Assembly (NCBI GenBank): GCA_014529385.2
Contig: CM043963.1
Coordinates: forward strand, 95,060,412-95,124,411
Direction of reading: 5' to 3'
DNA length: 64,000 bases
DNA from: Adiantum capillus-veneris
Lineage: Eukaryota; Streptophyta; Polypodiopsida; Polypodiales; Pteridaceae
Every line of letters starts with the position of its first letter. Position 1 is the first letter of the stretch. Both the position numbers and the translations under genes were made by a program. Shown in pieces: positions 35,395-47,145 of this stretch. Below the pieces are notes generated by a model, which worked only from the letters and a program-made list of their open reading frames with translations, had not been told where the DNA came from and ran no database searches.

Positions 35395-36878
35395 CTTCAA
35401 AAGGAATAGGAATGATTGTTGCACAACAAACAACAAACATTAGTAACAAACAACAAACATTTTTTTCCTATTATTACACCCCGTGCGGGATAACCATAGC
35501 ATTGGAAGTTTCCACCTTCCAAGCGGCTCGCGACCGAGTGACACCCCGTAGGCGAAATAGCAAAGCCTATCTTACATATAAAATTTAGGTCTCACATTAT
35601 CTAATTGAGTAAAACTAGTCAAAGAGTATGTAGCATAGTGACTAGCAACGTACTAAGGAACCACTTCTATTGATAACTGGATGTCTTAGTTTGAGTTTCA
35701 AACTATGTGCTCTATCAGCCTGCACTCTGGCTACTCGTCCAATTCAAACCCATCTAAATTACTCAAAACACATGGTTATAAAGTTGTGTTAGGTTCTTCG
35801 TGTAAATTTGTATCTATACAGACTCTTTATAGCTTTCATCCTTCAACAAATGAACTATTATCACAAAACAAGCGATTGATACAAAGCAATGTTATTTCTT
35901 GCATGTATCTTTATAGCTATTGACCAGGGATTTCATTAACGTAATCACGATTGGGTGATTACCTAAATAACTCTAGTATTTACACAAAAAAATCACGTGG
36001 TCACGTTAATTGTTAACGTGACTTTGATGATGACCTGCAAAAACCTATAGAGCTGGTTAGCCCTCCGGGATTTTAGAATTTCCCTGTGGGAACCGCCGGG
36101 CTTTTTCATATTCCCGACGGGCCCGCCGGGTATATGCAGTAGCCCGGCGGGCCCACCGGAAAAATGAAAAAGCCCGGCGGGCATAATTATATACAATAAA
36201 CACTGTGCTAACCCCGGCTTTTTAGCTAGGAAAATCCTTGGGGAGTGTATTCGAGTGCCGGGTATTGTCATCTCCTTGTGATTTGACCTAAGGTTACAGA
36301 GTCACAGGTCCTTTTTTGGGCCGGACGTGATTCTTAATTTGGTAACCACTTCTTCAAAATTTTAATTCGTTTACCGACATAAAGGTATGAAACCAAAACA
36401 ACTGAAAACTTAGGGAATCATGCTCATTGCAAAGAAGCCATTGGTCCAAATGAGGACTGTAATTGGTTCTGGAAGATGAGCATATGTAAATGTCTAGTCG
36501 ATAGTCAAGGGTCAGATGTCAAGCTAGAAATAAAGCCTCCAAGCGACACCCCGCGACACCCCGTGCGCGAATTTTGAAGGTGTCGACCGCTTACCCAGTG
36601 ACACGCCGTAAGCGAATTTATTGAGTGCCAACTCTCTCCTCACCCTCACAGCTCGCATAGCAAGTGACACAATTTGTTGCAATTCTTTCTTGCTTGCTTA
36701 GATTTACAACTTGCATACTTGTTTGTAAACCATTATTAGTTTTTTGCATTATTAAGGAAGGGTAGTTTATTGATATATTTTAGTCATTGAAGAAATATAT
36801 TTCTTAATGTCATGTCTACTTATTAATTTCTTGATGGACTTCTCTTTTCTCTTTCTCAGACATTTGTGGATTGTCCTA
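35395..36878. promoter_or_regulatory. Divergent intergenic region of element D with repeated GACACCCCGT motifs
   Basis: 1.48 kb between the divergent H3-like gene and gene 3, so it probably holds both promoters. A motif like GTGACACCCCGTAGGCGAA occurs at 35,538-35,556. Related copies lie at 35,476-35,489 (ACACCCCGTGCGGG), 36,543-36,570 (doubled: GCGACACCCC, then GCGACACCCCGTGCGCGAA) and 36,598-36,616 (GTGACACGCCGTAAGCGAA). They cluster near each gene, as binding sites for an element-encoded protein would. A CCCGGCGGGC-rich segment lies between them at 36,058-36,185. No clear TATA box was fixed. Confidence 0.5.
36058..36185. repeat. GC-rich repeats of CCCGGCGGGC type
   Basis: Several copies of GCCCGGCGGGC or its relatives (GGGCCCGCCGGG, AACCGCCGGG) alternate with AT-rich spacers in otherwise AT-rich DNA. 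They give multiple short palindromes and a local CpG cluster. Confidence 0.7.
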
Positions 36879-38297
36879 ATGGATACAGAGGATATGCAAG
36901 AGACCGCTGATGAGAGGCTGATGTCTTTTCTTTACAAAGTTAATGAACTTGCAAGATTTCAAAGTGTCAAAGAGATTTTTAATGATGCCTTTGAGCTTCA
37001 ACTACTTGTGGATGGCTTCTCCACACAAATTAGTGAATTGATAGAGATATATACAGCATTGACCAAAGATCACAGGCTTGATAATCTTGTTCATTTTCTT
37101 GATATATGCAAAGCAGGTAGCTTGGCAAGGACAGGTATTGCAAAGAAGTGTTCAAGCCTTCATCCAAACTGGATAAAGATCATAAAGCCTTGCAAATTTC
37201 ATGGTAATATGCATTGCCAGTTGGTAGAGTATGACCTTGGACTTATCATTTTCTTCAGTGTACTCCCAACACCAGAGGGCAAACAGATTCCAAAGCAGAT
37301 TTCTCAGGCTGAGGAGGACCAGGAGGAAGAGGAGGAAGAGGAGAGGGAAATGGAGTTCCATGAAGAGGAAGAGAAACTACAAAGCATTGAGATGTTGGAC
37401 ATTGCAAAATTTAAAGCAGAAAACATCACTAAAGTGGAGAATGTTGACATTGAGGATGAAGATGTTGATCCTTTGCATTGCACAACAACATTTTCCACAT
37501 ACAAAGTTAACAAAAAGGAATATGTTTTGTTGAATGACATTCAGCATCTTTTTGATCTAAGGGAAGTTTTGGCTGAGTGGGGATGTAATGACATAGGATT
37601 CATTGATTACTCTTCTTGCCCCTTAGCAGTCTTGGACACAGAGGCAGAAAATTTTATTGACAGCTCAAGTGTTGGAAAGCTTGTGCAGGACATTGTTCTG
37701 AGATATGAGCAACAGGGTGTACGCTTTGAAGAGGAGTTCAATGAGATCCAAAAAAGGCTTAAAATAGAGCATATGGGAGAGGAAAAGACCAGAGATTATG
37801 AAGTAAGGGCAACTAGATCCATTGATATATGGGAACCTGCCTTTTTTGAGGAGGATGAGTCTCCTAAGGTATGTTTATGACCATTTTGCTTTGTCTAATT
37901 AATGTGCCAAACAATTAACCAAGACATATTTTTGCAGATTGAAATACTGGACACAGACAAATTCCTTGGCAGGGGGAAGGGTTCCAGACCATTAAATTTA
38001 GGAAGGAACCAGAGCTTGGGACACTTTATTGGGAAGCTCAACAAAGAGACTGTCATTATATTCCATAACAATTTTACAAGAGAACCATTGCTGCCAATGC
38101 TTGCAATTAAAGCACTTGCAAAGGTTTTTGGTTCATATCAGCTTCCTCCAGGGTTAGAGAAGTTAATATTGGTGGAAAAGGAGGAAGCCATCAGAATTTT
38201 TGGATTCTTCCCTGGACTTATTGGTTCTAGAGCTGGTTATTTTGCCACAATGGCATCCTATGTGCTTGCCCACATCCTATGGGACCTCATTTCTTGA
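36879..38297 (+). CDS. Element D gene 3, intact 449-residue unknown protein
   Basis: Exon 1 is 36,879-37,868 and exon 2 is 37,938-38,297, joined in phase 0 across a 69-bp GT-AG intron (CCTAAG|GTATGT...TTTGCAG|ATTGAA). It is the only element D gene with no internal stop. The N-terminal part is helical (MSFLYKVNELARF). A Glu-rich block lies at about residues 155-180, then a mixed domain, and exon 2 ends in hydrophobic helices (RAGYFATMASYVLAHILWDL). I see no transposase, nuclease or zinc-finger signature. Intactness beside three broken neighbours suggests either recent activity or chance. ATG 36,879 is preferred because upstream in-frame sequence looks like an untranslated or intronic stretch ending TTTCTCAG. 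Confidence 0.65.
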
Positions 38298-39493
38298 TGT
38301 ACCTTCAAGACCATGATCTTTGATGGCATTGTGGAGAGCTTTCCACTGGTTATACTTCACATTGGATGAACCCTTCTTGGCATTTACCTTTCCTAGTTTG
38401 CCATGAAACCCTAGGAAAGCTCTGGCCTTCACACCACCAACAAAGACCTTTTTAGGCACATTGTTTCCATTTGAAGATCTCTTCAGGTCTGTTTCAATCT
38501 TAACCTTATTGAGTTCACATTTCTAAACAGCTTGCTATAACCATATCTGCTAATGCTTACCTTATCCATAGTATATTGCACATCCTCCTTGTCCAAGCAA
38601 GAGCTCTACAAAAATCCCTCAATGCACTGCTCATTTGCCTTGTTAAACTTCTTCTCTGTGAAAATCTTTTTGGCAACCTTGGGAGGTAAAACATCACAAT
38701 AATGTTTAGCTGCCATTTCCATGTTTGAGGCAGAGTTTGGTTGTAGCAAAGTCCTAAATCAAAAGGTACAAAATTAACTGATTATTGATCTTGTCCAAAT
38801 GACACCAACAAAATAAACAAACAATGATCAACTAAATTAAATCATTTAATAAAGAATAGCTGCAATAGGGTCTTAATAACAACCTAACAAAAAGATTAAC
38901 AACCTAACAAAGAAAAGTAACCTACGCATATTAACAAAGAAAAGTAACCTAAGCATATTAACAAAGAATAGTAACAACTTAACAATATAAAATAAGCATA
39001 TATACCTTGCTGCTCTGATTCTCCTGTTGCAACCTCCTCCACCACGTCTCAAGGCTTCAATGTTCTTTGACTTCTTTTCTCTTTGTATTCTTTCTTCTAG
39101 CTTGTTTGAGCTGAGTTTGTAGCTTTTCGTTGCTCTCTTTACATTCCTCAAGCTGTTGTTTAAGAGTATTTATCATTTGTTTGGCCAAATGATCTTCTCA
39201 CTTAAGAATATCTCTCTCTACCGCAAGACTCTGTGTATAACCCAGCAACCTCTTTGACCATCACCCACAAATTTTATCAAAGATGAACAATTTGATAATG
39301 GGGGAGTGCTCTTTGTCATTGGGTCCACTGGATACAATCTTCCATCAGTCCAGAGATCAATGTGTTTTTTTTAATCTTGCCGCATTGCTTCAAATATGGA
39401 CGAGGACACCTCTGCACATTTGTTTCTCTTGCGCACTGGACAATATTCTTCATTTAGCTCAATGTGTAGATGGTATAAGCTTCTCTTCTCCAT
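38277..39493 (-). pseudogene. Element D gene 4, coiled-coil/basic protein, decayed
   Basis: From ATG 39,493 the minus strand reads MEKRSLYHLHIELNEEYCPV, with Lys/Cys-rich sequence next, then a TAA (CAA type). A frame slip leads to a clear coiled coil (INTLKQQLEECKESNEKLQT) at about 39,180-39,090. Further exons lie at about 38,750-38,560, ending in a GTAAGC donor and broken by a CAG-to-TAG type stop, and at about 38,500-38,277, a basic tail ending RNEVP. Its end overlaps the end of gene 3 by about 20 bp on the opposite strand. AT-rich 26-bp repeats (AAAGAAAAGTAACCTA) fill the presumed intron at 38,880-38,990. Function is unknown. Confidence 0.45.
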
Positions 39494-39788
39494 GGAAGTC
39501 TATTAACAGTATTTGTTAGAGATAGTACTATAGAGAAAAGCTCTGCAGATACGAGGAAGAAGACGACACAGAAAAGGTTTGTTTCAGCAAGTGAAATTTT
39601 GAATTTTGGGCCAGAACTGACGTTTTCGTTAGTTTTGGAGGGAGTATTTTTTAGAATACTAAAGATCCTAGAAAGATTTGACAATGACATGTTTCCGCGG
39701 AGGTAAAAAGGACGCAAACTCACCTTTTTACAAACATTTCACTATTTTTTAAATAAAGTATATATTCTCTCTCTACATATTCTTACAG

Positions 39789-39820
39789 GGCACAAAAGTG
39801 ACCTCAAAATTCCCCTAATG
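39789..39820 (-). repeat. Right terminal inverted repeat of element D
   Basis: Reverse complement of 31,961-31,992 with one mismatch. The final bases CCCCTAATG are followed by GAGCG, where unrelated LTR-like sequence begins. Confidence 0.92.
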
Positions 39821-40762
39821 GAGCGAATCACAACACATATAAAGTGCATGCAATGCTACCTAGATCAACATAATGTCAATCGAGGATACAAAGGACATAA
39901 TAGGCACACGCAGGAAATATCTTTAGCTTGTCAGACTGAGACCATCCCATGCATACAACATTATGAAAGGCTAACTAAACCACAACCTGGAATCTCACTG
40001 CTCTCAACTACACCACCCAACCCACATACACACAAATGTAAGGAAACTCATCAAACCATACCAAGATTGTACAAAACACAAGGAACACCATCGCCTCACT
40101 AGGATACACCTGTCCCAAAGCCTTTACACTCAAAACCCTTACTCTAGACCCATCTATGAAAAATGCCTATGAAGATAGAGACAAATTTTTGAAGTGCTTG
40201 AAACTAAAGTTTATGAGTACCTATGCATAGCTTATGTCACCCATGATTCTAATGAGTACTTGAATGTAGAAAATAGATATCATTTGATATACTTACAACC
40301 ACAAATGGCTCGTAGAGATGTGTCAACATGCGTGCTCCATCTCCCGTAATATGCTTGGAGTTGTTGCATAGCGCTCTCCAAGCCTATCATGATGGTGCAA
40401 TTGTATCTTCAATGTGATGAATGAGTGAGGAGTATCACTAGGATGAACTTCCTGCTCTCTCTCTTTCTTTGTCACACACAATTGATGGTAGCTTAGAACT
40501 TGATTATAATAAAATTTCCCCTTACAAAATGACCTAGGTACCTTATATTCTAAGGCTACCATAGGTTAAACCTAAAATAGAGTTCAAGGGATAAAATGGC
40601 TTTGTATGTACAATCTGGAAGTGCCATTGCACCCTAGCTTCTACAACTAGACTAACTACTCATTACAAATGATGTTTTTAAACCATAATCCACATCATTT
40701 CATAACTCTAAAAAAATAAGGCTTTGTTGATCTATGTCATACTGTTGACCCACGGGTCAACA
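39821..40762 (-). repeat. Candidate 3' LTR of a gypsy element (E); boundaries uncertain
   Basis: In the minus direction a purine tract (complement of 40,763-40,775) precedes TGTTGACCC at 40,762, a good LTR start that forms a near-palindrome (TGTTGACCCACGGGTCAACA). No partner LTR lies in the window, so the other end could be anywhere down to the element D terminus. No coding motif was found in it. Confidence 0.45.
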
Positions 40763-40892
40763 CTCCCCCCCTCCGAATTCATGTCATCCTTGACATGTGC
40801 CGGTTGTCAATGTTGGTGTGGTCTTTGTTGTCATTTTTGCTTTTATTTGCTCCATTGCTTATACTTCTGTCAAACCACAACAAGAACTATAA
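40763..40892 (-). other. Gypsy 3' terminus: polypurine tract and end of interior (element E)
   Basis: The minus strand reads TGTCAAGGATGACATGAATT, then CGGAGGGGGGGAG and the LTR. This is a common layout at the 3' end of plant gypsy elements. A related terminus recurs at 42,566-42,605. Confidence 0.6.
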
Positions 40893-42565
<1,673 letters not shown>

Positions 42566-42605
42566 AGAATGCATCCCCCCCTCCTATTCAAAGTCCTCCT
42601 TGACA
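42566..42605 (-). other. Second gypsy 3' terminus with polypurine tract
   Basis: The minus strand reads TGTCAAGGAGGACTTTGAAT, then AGGAGGGGGGGATGC. It aligns with the terminus at 40,763-40,805 (TGTCAAGGATGACATGAATT, then CGGAGGGGGGGAGTG). It marks the 3' end of a related, strongly decayed element. Confidence 0.55.
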
Positions 42606-43923
42606 GGGTATCACTAAGGGTATGTGCTATGCTTGGGAAATTAAAAATTGTGCCTATGTAAGCCTTGTAATGGAGCCCTATTATGCATACACAATCAATG
42701 CATGGAAAATATGTATGCTATTCAAGATGTGGGTATAAGAAAATTTCTCATTGGAATTTGTTGGTGAGGCTTCCTATTCTAACAAACCTTCACTGCTAAT
42801 AGTGCTCTAGTTCACGCAGCTATTGCACATGGGGGTCGATCTCATGATAGTTTTGCAATAGTACATGGTGGGTTGTGACTGATTAGGGATGGCCGAGCTA
42901 GTGCTGTTGCTTCCATATTAAGCTGGGTATGATAATACATAGCTGGTTTCTTGGTCAAAACATGAGAAGAGGCATCATTATTGTGAGAGCAGTATTCATG
43001 CTAAATCATCACGCTACCTTTGCAAACTATCTATAGCCATGCCGACGTGGATGGCTACAGGAAATTCTTTTCTTGTGTGCTTTTAGGAACTATAAAATCA
43101 TTGAAATGAAAGCTATTGATGGGCCATAATTCTCAAACAAATTTGAATCATTGTTGAAAATCACAATGGACCACTGTGATAACACACGAGATTGTTTTTA
43201 AATTTGGTCATCACTTGCTAGAATTTGTTAGCTCCTTCAAGCCATCCAAGGCATCATAGATATTGCAGACATGGTTGGCTAGAATGAATTTTTGAGTTAG
43301 TTTTTTTTATCTTTTTAATTGTAGTGAATTTGGTTTGGTATTTTAATTGTAGTGAAGTTGGTTTGGTATTGTAGTGAAGTAAGAAAATTGGTTTTTGTTG
43401 TGTTATGCTAGTCATTCTACTCATGGGCAAGGTTAGAGAGGAAGACGGACTTCTTCAAGTCTAGCTTCAAGTATTTTAGAAAGTAGTGATCAAATAAGTG
43501 CAGTCTTTATCACTAATATGACAGAAGGCTTGGAGACACAAGAGGAGGAGATGCAAAGTCAAGACTTGGGGCTTAAATCCATACATGAAGTTGATAAGTC
43601 TCTTGCTCCACAAGAGGCATGCTTACAAATAGTGTTGTATGTTGTAAGAGATGAAGTAGAAGTAGACACAGATTTGGGGATGAGCACAAGCTCTATATGC
43701 ATCGAGGATAGGATATTCTTCAATCTACTCATATTTTCAGTTGTTTTAATTGTCCACAAATTCCTTTATGCTGGTTGATTCCCTATGCAAGGGTGAGAGG
43801 TTTAAGGATGATGTTAGTGGATTGAAAGATGATTTTGCAAAGAGGGCTAATATGCAAGAAAAAAGAGATTTCATTGTTCTACTTCGGTCCTTGTTTGGTT
43901 GCTAAGTGCTCTTTCTTATTGTC
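42606..43923 (+). other. Unrecognised sequence with one coding-like stretch
   Basis: No recognised gene. From about 43,518 to 43,910 plus-strand frames with Glu/Asp-rich sequence (LETQEEEMQSQDLGLKS; then, in another frame, a RFKDDVSGLKDDFAKR stretch) suggest a decayed coiled-coil exon. It is cut by element F at 43,924, and similar exon-like remnants resume at 49,863. Confidence 0.3.
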
Positions 43924-44394
43924 TGTAGACGGCTGGATAGTCACTATGTGGGAACGTCTTCTTAGAAGATGGGCAGCGAATGACTTAGTAATTACTATAG
44001 TAGTTACTACAGTAAACCCGAAGTGTATAAATAGGGCCTATTACATTGTCATCGGGTTGGAAATTGTTATCACCTGGGCTAGCGCTTTAGCTATAATTGT
44101 ACTTGAGAATCATTGGCAGTATTGTCGGCTATACTTTCTCTCTGTAATCATATTCGCTGTAATCTTGATCTATAATCCCAATCATGGTATATATTTCAAT
44201 TATACTTACTTCTCATCCAGTCTTCTGAATCTGAACCTTATTTCTAGTACATCAGTCTGATTCTTATTTCAGTATCCACATTTCAGTCTAGTCTCTGATT
44301 CCTGTCCAGTATGCTGTCTGAAATCTTCCCACACTAGTAGCTGAAATCTTTCAACACTGGAATTAGCTGTCTCAAGAGATTAGCTCCAATTCCA
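43924..44394 (+). repeat. 5' LTR of element F
   Basis: 471 bp, TG...CA. A TATA-like GTATAAATAGGG lies at about 44,022. The segment to 44,386 matches the 3' LTR closely. A primer-site candidate TGGCGATCGGTGGCTC begins at about 44,398; its tRNA was not assigned. Confidence 0.9.
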
Positions 44395-44466
44395 TTTTGG
44401 CGATCGGTGGCTCAAGCTGAAGCTCATTGACTAAAAGACTCTTCTCCCAGTTGAAGTTTTCAACAA

Positions 44467-45576
44467 TGGCACCAAAATCCAATTGTGGCCGGAAATCTAC
44501 CATTCCTGTGGACCCCATTCCTGAGGAGTCAGGAAGAGAGTCTGACCCCAAGCAAGAGAAAATGACTGACACTGAGGCTCAGGAGGAGCATAGTCAGGCT
44601 GATGAGGCACAGGACTCAGAGCATTCCAGTCACTCGACGCCGACGGGAAGAACGGGAAGCACGAAAGGCAAAGACTTCCAAGAGTTCTCAGTCTCGCCAG
44701 AGAGATGAGCATACCAAGGGAATTAAGGGAAGTCACCGTACTTCTAGCAGACAAAGCAGAGAAGACACTGATACTGAGACAGAGATAGAGATTGATTGGG
44801 ATGCTGACACTGACAATTGCAAGAAGGCTCCCAAGCGTCATTCTGAAGCCAAGAAGAGAAGTGGCGGGATCAGTAGTAATCGAAATGATTACACAGCTTC
44901 TCTGAAGATTTCCTTTCCAATATTCAAAGGGGGGAAAAGGGATGATCCAGATGTTCACATACAAGCTTTCGAGTAGTATGCTGAACTAAAAAACATTGAT
45001 GAAGATGATTGGGGGAAATATTTTCCACAAACCTTGAAGGAGGCAACGAGGAAATGGTATTACCATTACCCTGCATGCCAGCTGAGATCATATAACAAAT
45101 TTCTTAAGGCCTTCAGATTGGAATATTCCGACCATAGAGGGGACGAAGATATTCTCTGTGAATTAGATAAGATCAAACAGAGGAATTTGTGAGTCCGCAG
45201 CTATGTGGAAAAGATAAAAGAGCTAACCAGGCAGTTGCAAGAACCGCCGTCTGAGAAGAGATTGAGGGCATGGTTCCTGAATGGGTTCAGAAGCAAGAAG
45301 CTTAGGGAACAAGAAGTACCAACCCCTACAAAAAAATTCAATGATCTGTTCCAAAGGGCATTAAAGCTGGAACAGCAGACTAAGAAGGAGAAGAGCCACA
45401 AGAAACGAAGGACCGGTAGTAGCTCTGCTACTGAAACTTCTGATTCCAGTGAAATGTCCAGTAGCTCCGAGAGCAGCTCCAATGAACGAGCAAAGGAGAA
45501 ATCAAAGAAGGGATCATGGACCAAGAAAATTGAAGAGATGGCTAGGCAAATTGTAGAAATTAGCCACACAAGATAG
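44467..45576 (+). pseudogene. Element F gag (capsid region)
   Basis: ATG 44,467 opens MAPKSNCGRKSTIPVDPIPE. A frame change near 44,640 leads to a Ser/Arg/Glu-rich stretch, then FPIFKGGKRDDPDVHIQAFE, WGKYFPQTLKEATRKWYYH and FLKAFRLEYSD. This is the layout of a gypsy capsid (Retrotrans_gag family). In-frame stops at 44,974 (TAG), 45,190 (TGA) and 45,574 (TAG) interrupt without changing frame, all of C-to-T type. A Ser-rich, Lys-rich tail follows. Confidence 0.75.
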
Positions 45577-45709
45577 CCAGTCCGAAAGATGGAGACTTGG
45601 TGTTCAAGATGAAAATCCAAGGACCATATCTCCACTGAATGCCTTTGATCACCTATGGAATAATTGTGGCATCAGAATTCACCATTTTAAGAAAGAAAAG
45701 GATCTGTCA

Positions 45710-46167
45710 GTGGTTGCCTACACTCAACCAGTGAAGGTAGAACCAGTCAAAGTAGCTCAAGAGGAAAGACCAGGTACCAGTGGTACTGGTCAAGGACGTG
45801 GCAAATACCAACCAGGAATGGGCAAAGGAAGAGGAAGAGGCAATTTCCAGAACAGGAGCATGAATTGCTATACTTGTGGGAAGTATGGTCATTTCGCAGC
45901 CCAATGTCTAGATGCACCTGTAACGACTACTACTGAGGCTAAGATGCACCAGTCAGGGTGGTTACTAGGAGCAAGGGAGTAGTCATTGAAGAAATCCCAG
46001 ACACTTCAGAATTACCAGTCAATCCTAACAGCAGCAAGTGGGCTCAACAAAGGGAAGTTTGGAAGGCCAAAGGTAAAGAAAAGGTGGTAGATGAGTGGCA
46101 AGAGCAGCGTGAACTAGCAGCTAAAATCAGTGAGGATTTAGCTAAGAAGCTTCTAGAGCAGCCATAA
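45710..46167 (+). pseudogene. Element F zinc knuckle and linker
   Basis: A Gly/Arg-rich stretch (GRGKYQPGMGKGRGRGNFQN) leads to a canonical C-x2-C-x4-H-x4-C knuckle, CYTCGKYGHFAAQC, at 45,866-45,907. That is nucleocapsid sequence. A frame change at about 45,960 continues into a Lys/Glu-rich linker ending at TAA 46,165. Confidence 0.8.
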
Positions 46168-46240
46168 AGTTCCAAAGCTAGAGTCATTCAAAGGATACCA
46201 GCCCAATCGACTGATAAAGATCAGTCAGTCAATACCGGCC

Positions 46241-47062
46241 ATGACAGAGACCATGCTGGATGTGGTACATGGACTAGCTGATGAAATGGGAGTGGATGGA
46301 AAGAGTGGAAGCACTGCAAAAGAAGAATGGCATTGTGAAGATACTAGTTCTTCAAGATCTGACAATCAGTCTGACCAAGAGAGAGAAGAAATTCATGTGA
46401 AAATTTGTGATAGAATCCAAAAGCTGACTGTAGAGCTGGAGGATATAAGGAAGACCTTGCCTGAGGTGGCCAAGTTTATCAGACAGCGTAGGAAGATTGA
46501 GGCAGAGGCCATAACAGTGGACCTGACGGCTATCCGAGATGATGAAGTTCCACTTATTCAGGTAGACTACAAGGTCAGGAAGCAGTGGGAACCTCTCTCA
46601 AGCGTTATCCTGGATGGAGGGACAGAGGTCACCATAATGGGAGCCCATCTTCAGCAAAGAATGGGTATCACTAATATGAAACCAGCACCATTCAAAGTAA
46701 GAATGGCAAATTATAGGGTCGTACAGGCGACGGGTATGATTGAAAACATGCAGATAAGAGTTGGGAGGGAGAAATTCAAAACCAGTTTCCTAGTCCTAGA
46801 TGTGCAGGGAGCATATGGAAAGCTACTAGGGCGCCCATGGTTAGGAACAACACATGCTGTTCATGACTATGCAAACCAAACTTTGACCATAGAAGGGGCC
46901 AGTGGTGGAAGAATCCAAATCCAGGCCATAGCATTTGCATTCCGGATGCCCAATGAGCCCAAACCTTCTGTGGCAAATGCGCAGCAAATAAGTATCGCTC
47001 TAAAGGAATATGAAACGGCTAGACGGAAGCACAAGACAAGTGCTCAAGGAGTTCCAGTATAG
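46241..47062 (+). pseudogene. Element F retropepsin-like protease
   Basis: 274-codon frame. After a charged N-terminal half, VILDGGTEVTIM (about 46,604-46,640) occupies the place of the retropepsin D-[ST]-G active site, with Gly replacing Ser/Thr. The flap-side and terminal motif LLGRPWLGTTHAVHDY follows, typical of gypsy proteases (ILGRPWL). It ends in TAG at 47,060, CAG-to-TAG type, followed in the same frame by QDWKPS. Confidence 0.75.
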
Positions 47063-47145
47063 CAAGACTGGAAGCCTTCACTGCTTACAGGTTTGTAGTC
47101 GGAGCAGTAAGCCTTAAGAACAACCTAACGTATGTATCCGAAAAA

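Larger units (their letters stand above)
31961..39820. mobile_element. Element D: 7.86-kb TIR element carrying a histone H3-like gene and a Ulp1-like protease
   Basis: Positions 31,961-31,992 (CATTAGGGGAATTTTGAGGT and 12 more) are the reverse complement of 39,789-39,820 with one mismatch in 32. GTAGAGAGAGA recurs about 15 bp inside both ends. Four multi-exon genes alternate: 32,341-33,017 (+), 35,394-33,356 (-), 36,879-38,297 (+), 39,493-38,277 (-). Introns are short (about 70-90 bp) with GT-AG ends. No DDE transposase, helicase or rolling-circle motif was recognised, so one of the unknown proteins may be the transposase, or the element is cargo-bearing and non-autonomous. The left end interrupts the C' integrase; the right end abuts LTR-like sequence, and no target duplication is evident. 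Confidence 0.8.

Noticed and set aside
36807-36878. Extending gene 3 to the upstream in-frame ATG at 36,807
   Set aside because: The added 24 residues are hydrophobic and end at a TTTCTCAG acceptor-like site, so this looks like untranslated or intronic sequence.
31961-39820. Assigning element D to PIF/Harbinger (TTA/TAA flanks) or CACTA (CATTA resembling CACTA)
   Set aside because: TTA on the left and TAA on the right are part of the inverted repeat, not a direct target duplication; no matching transposase was found for either superfamily.
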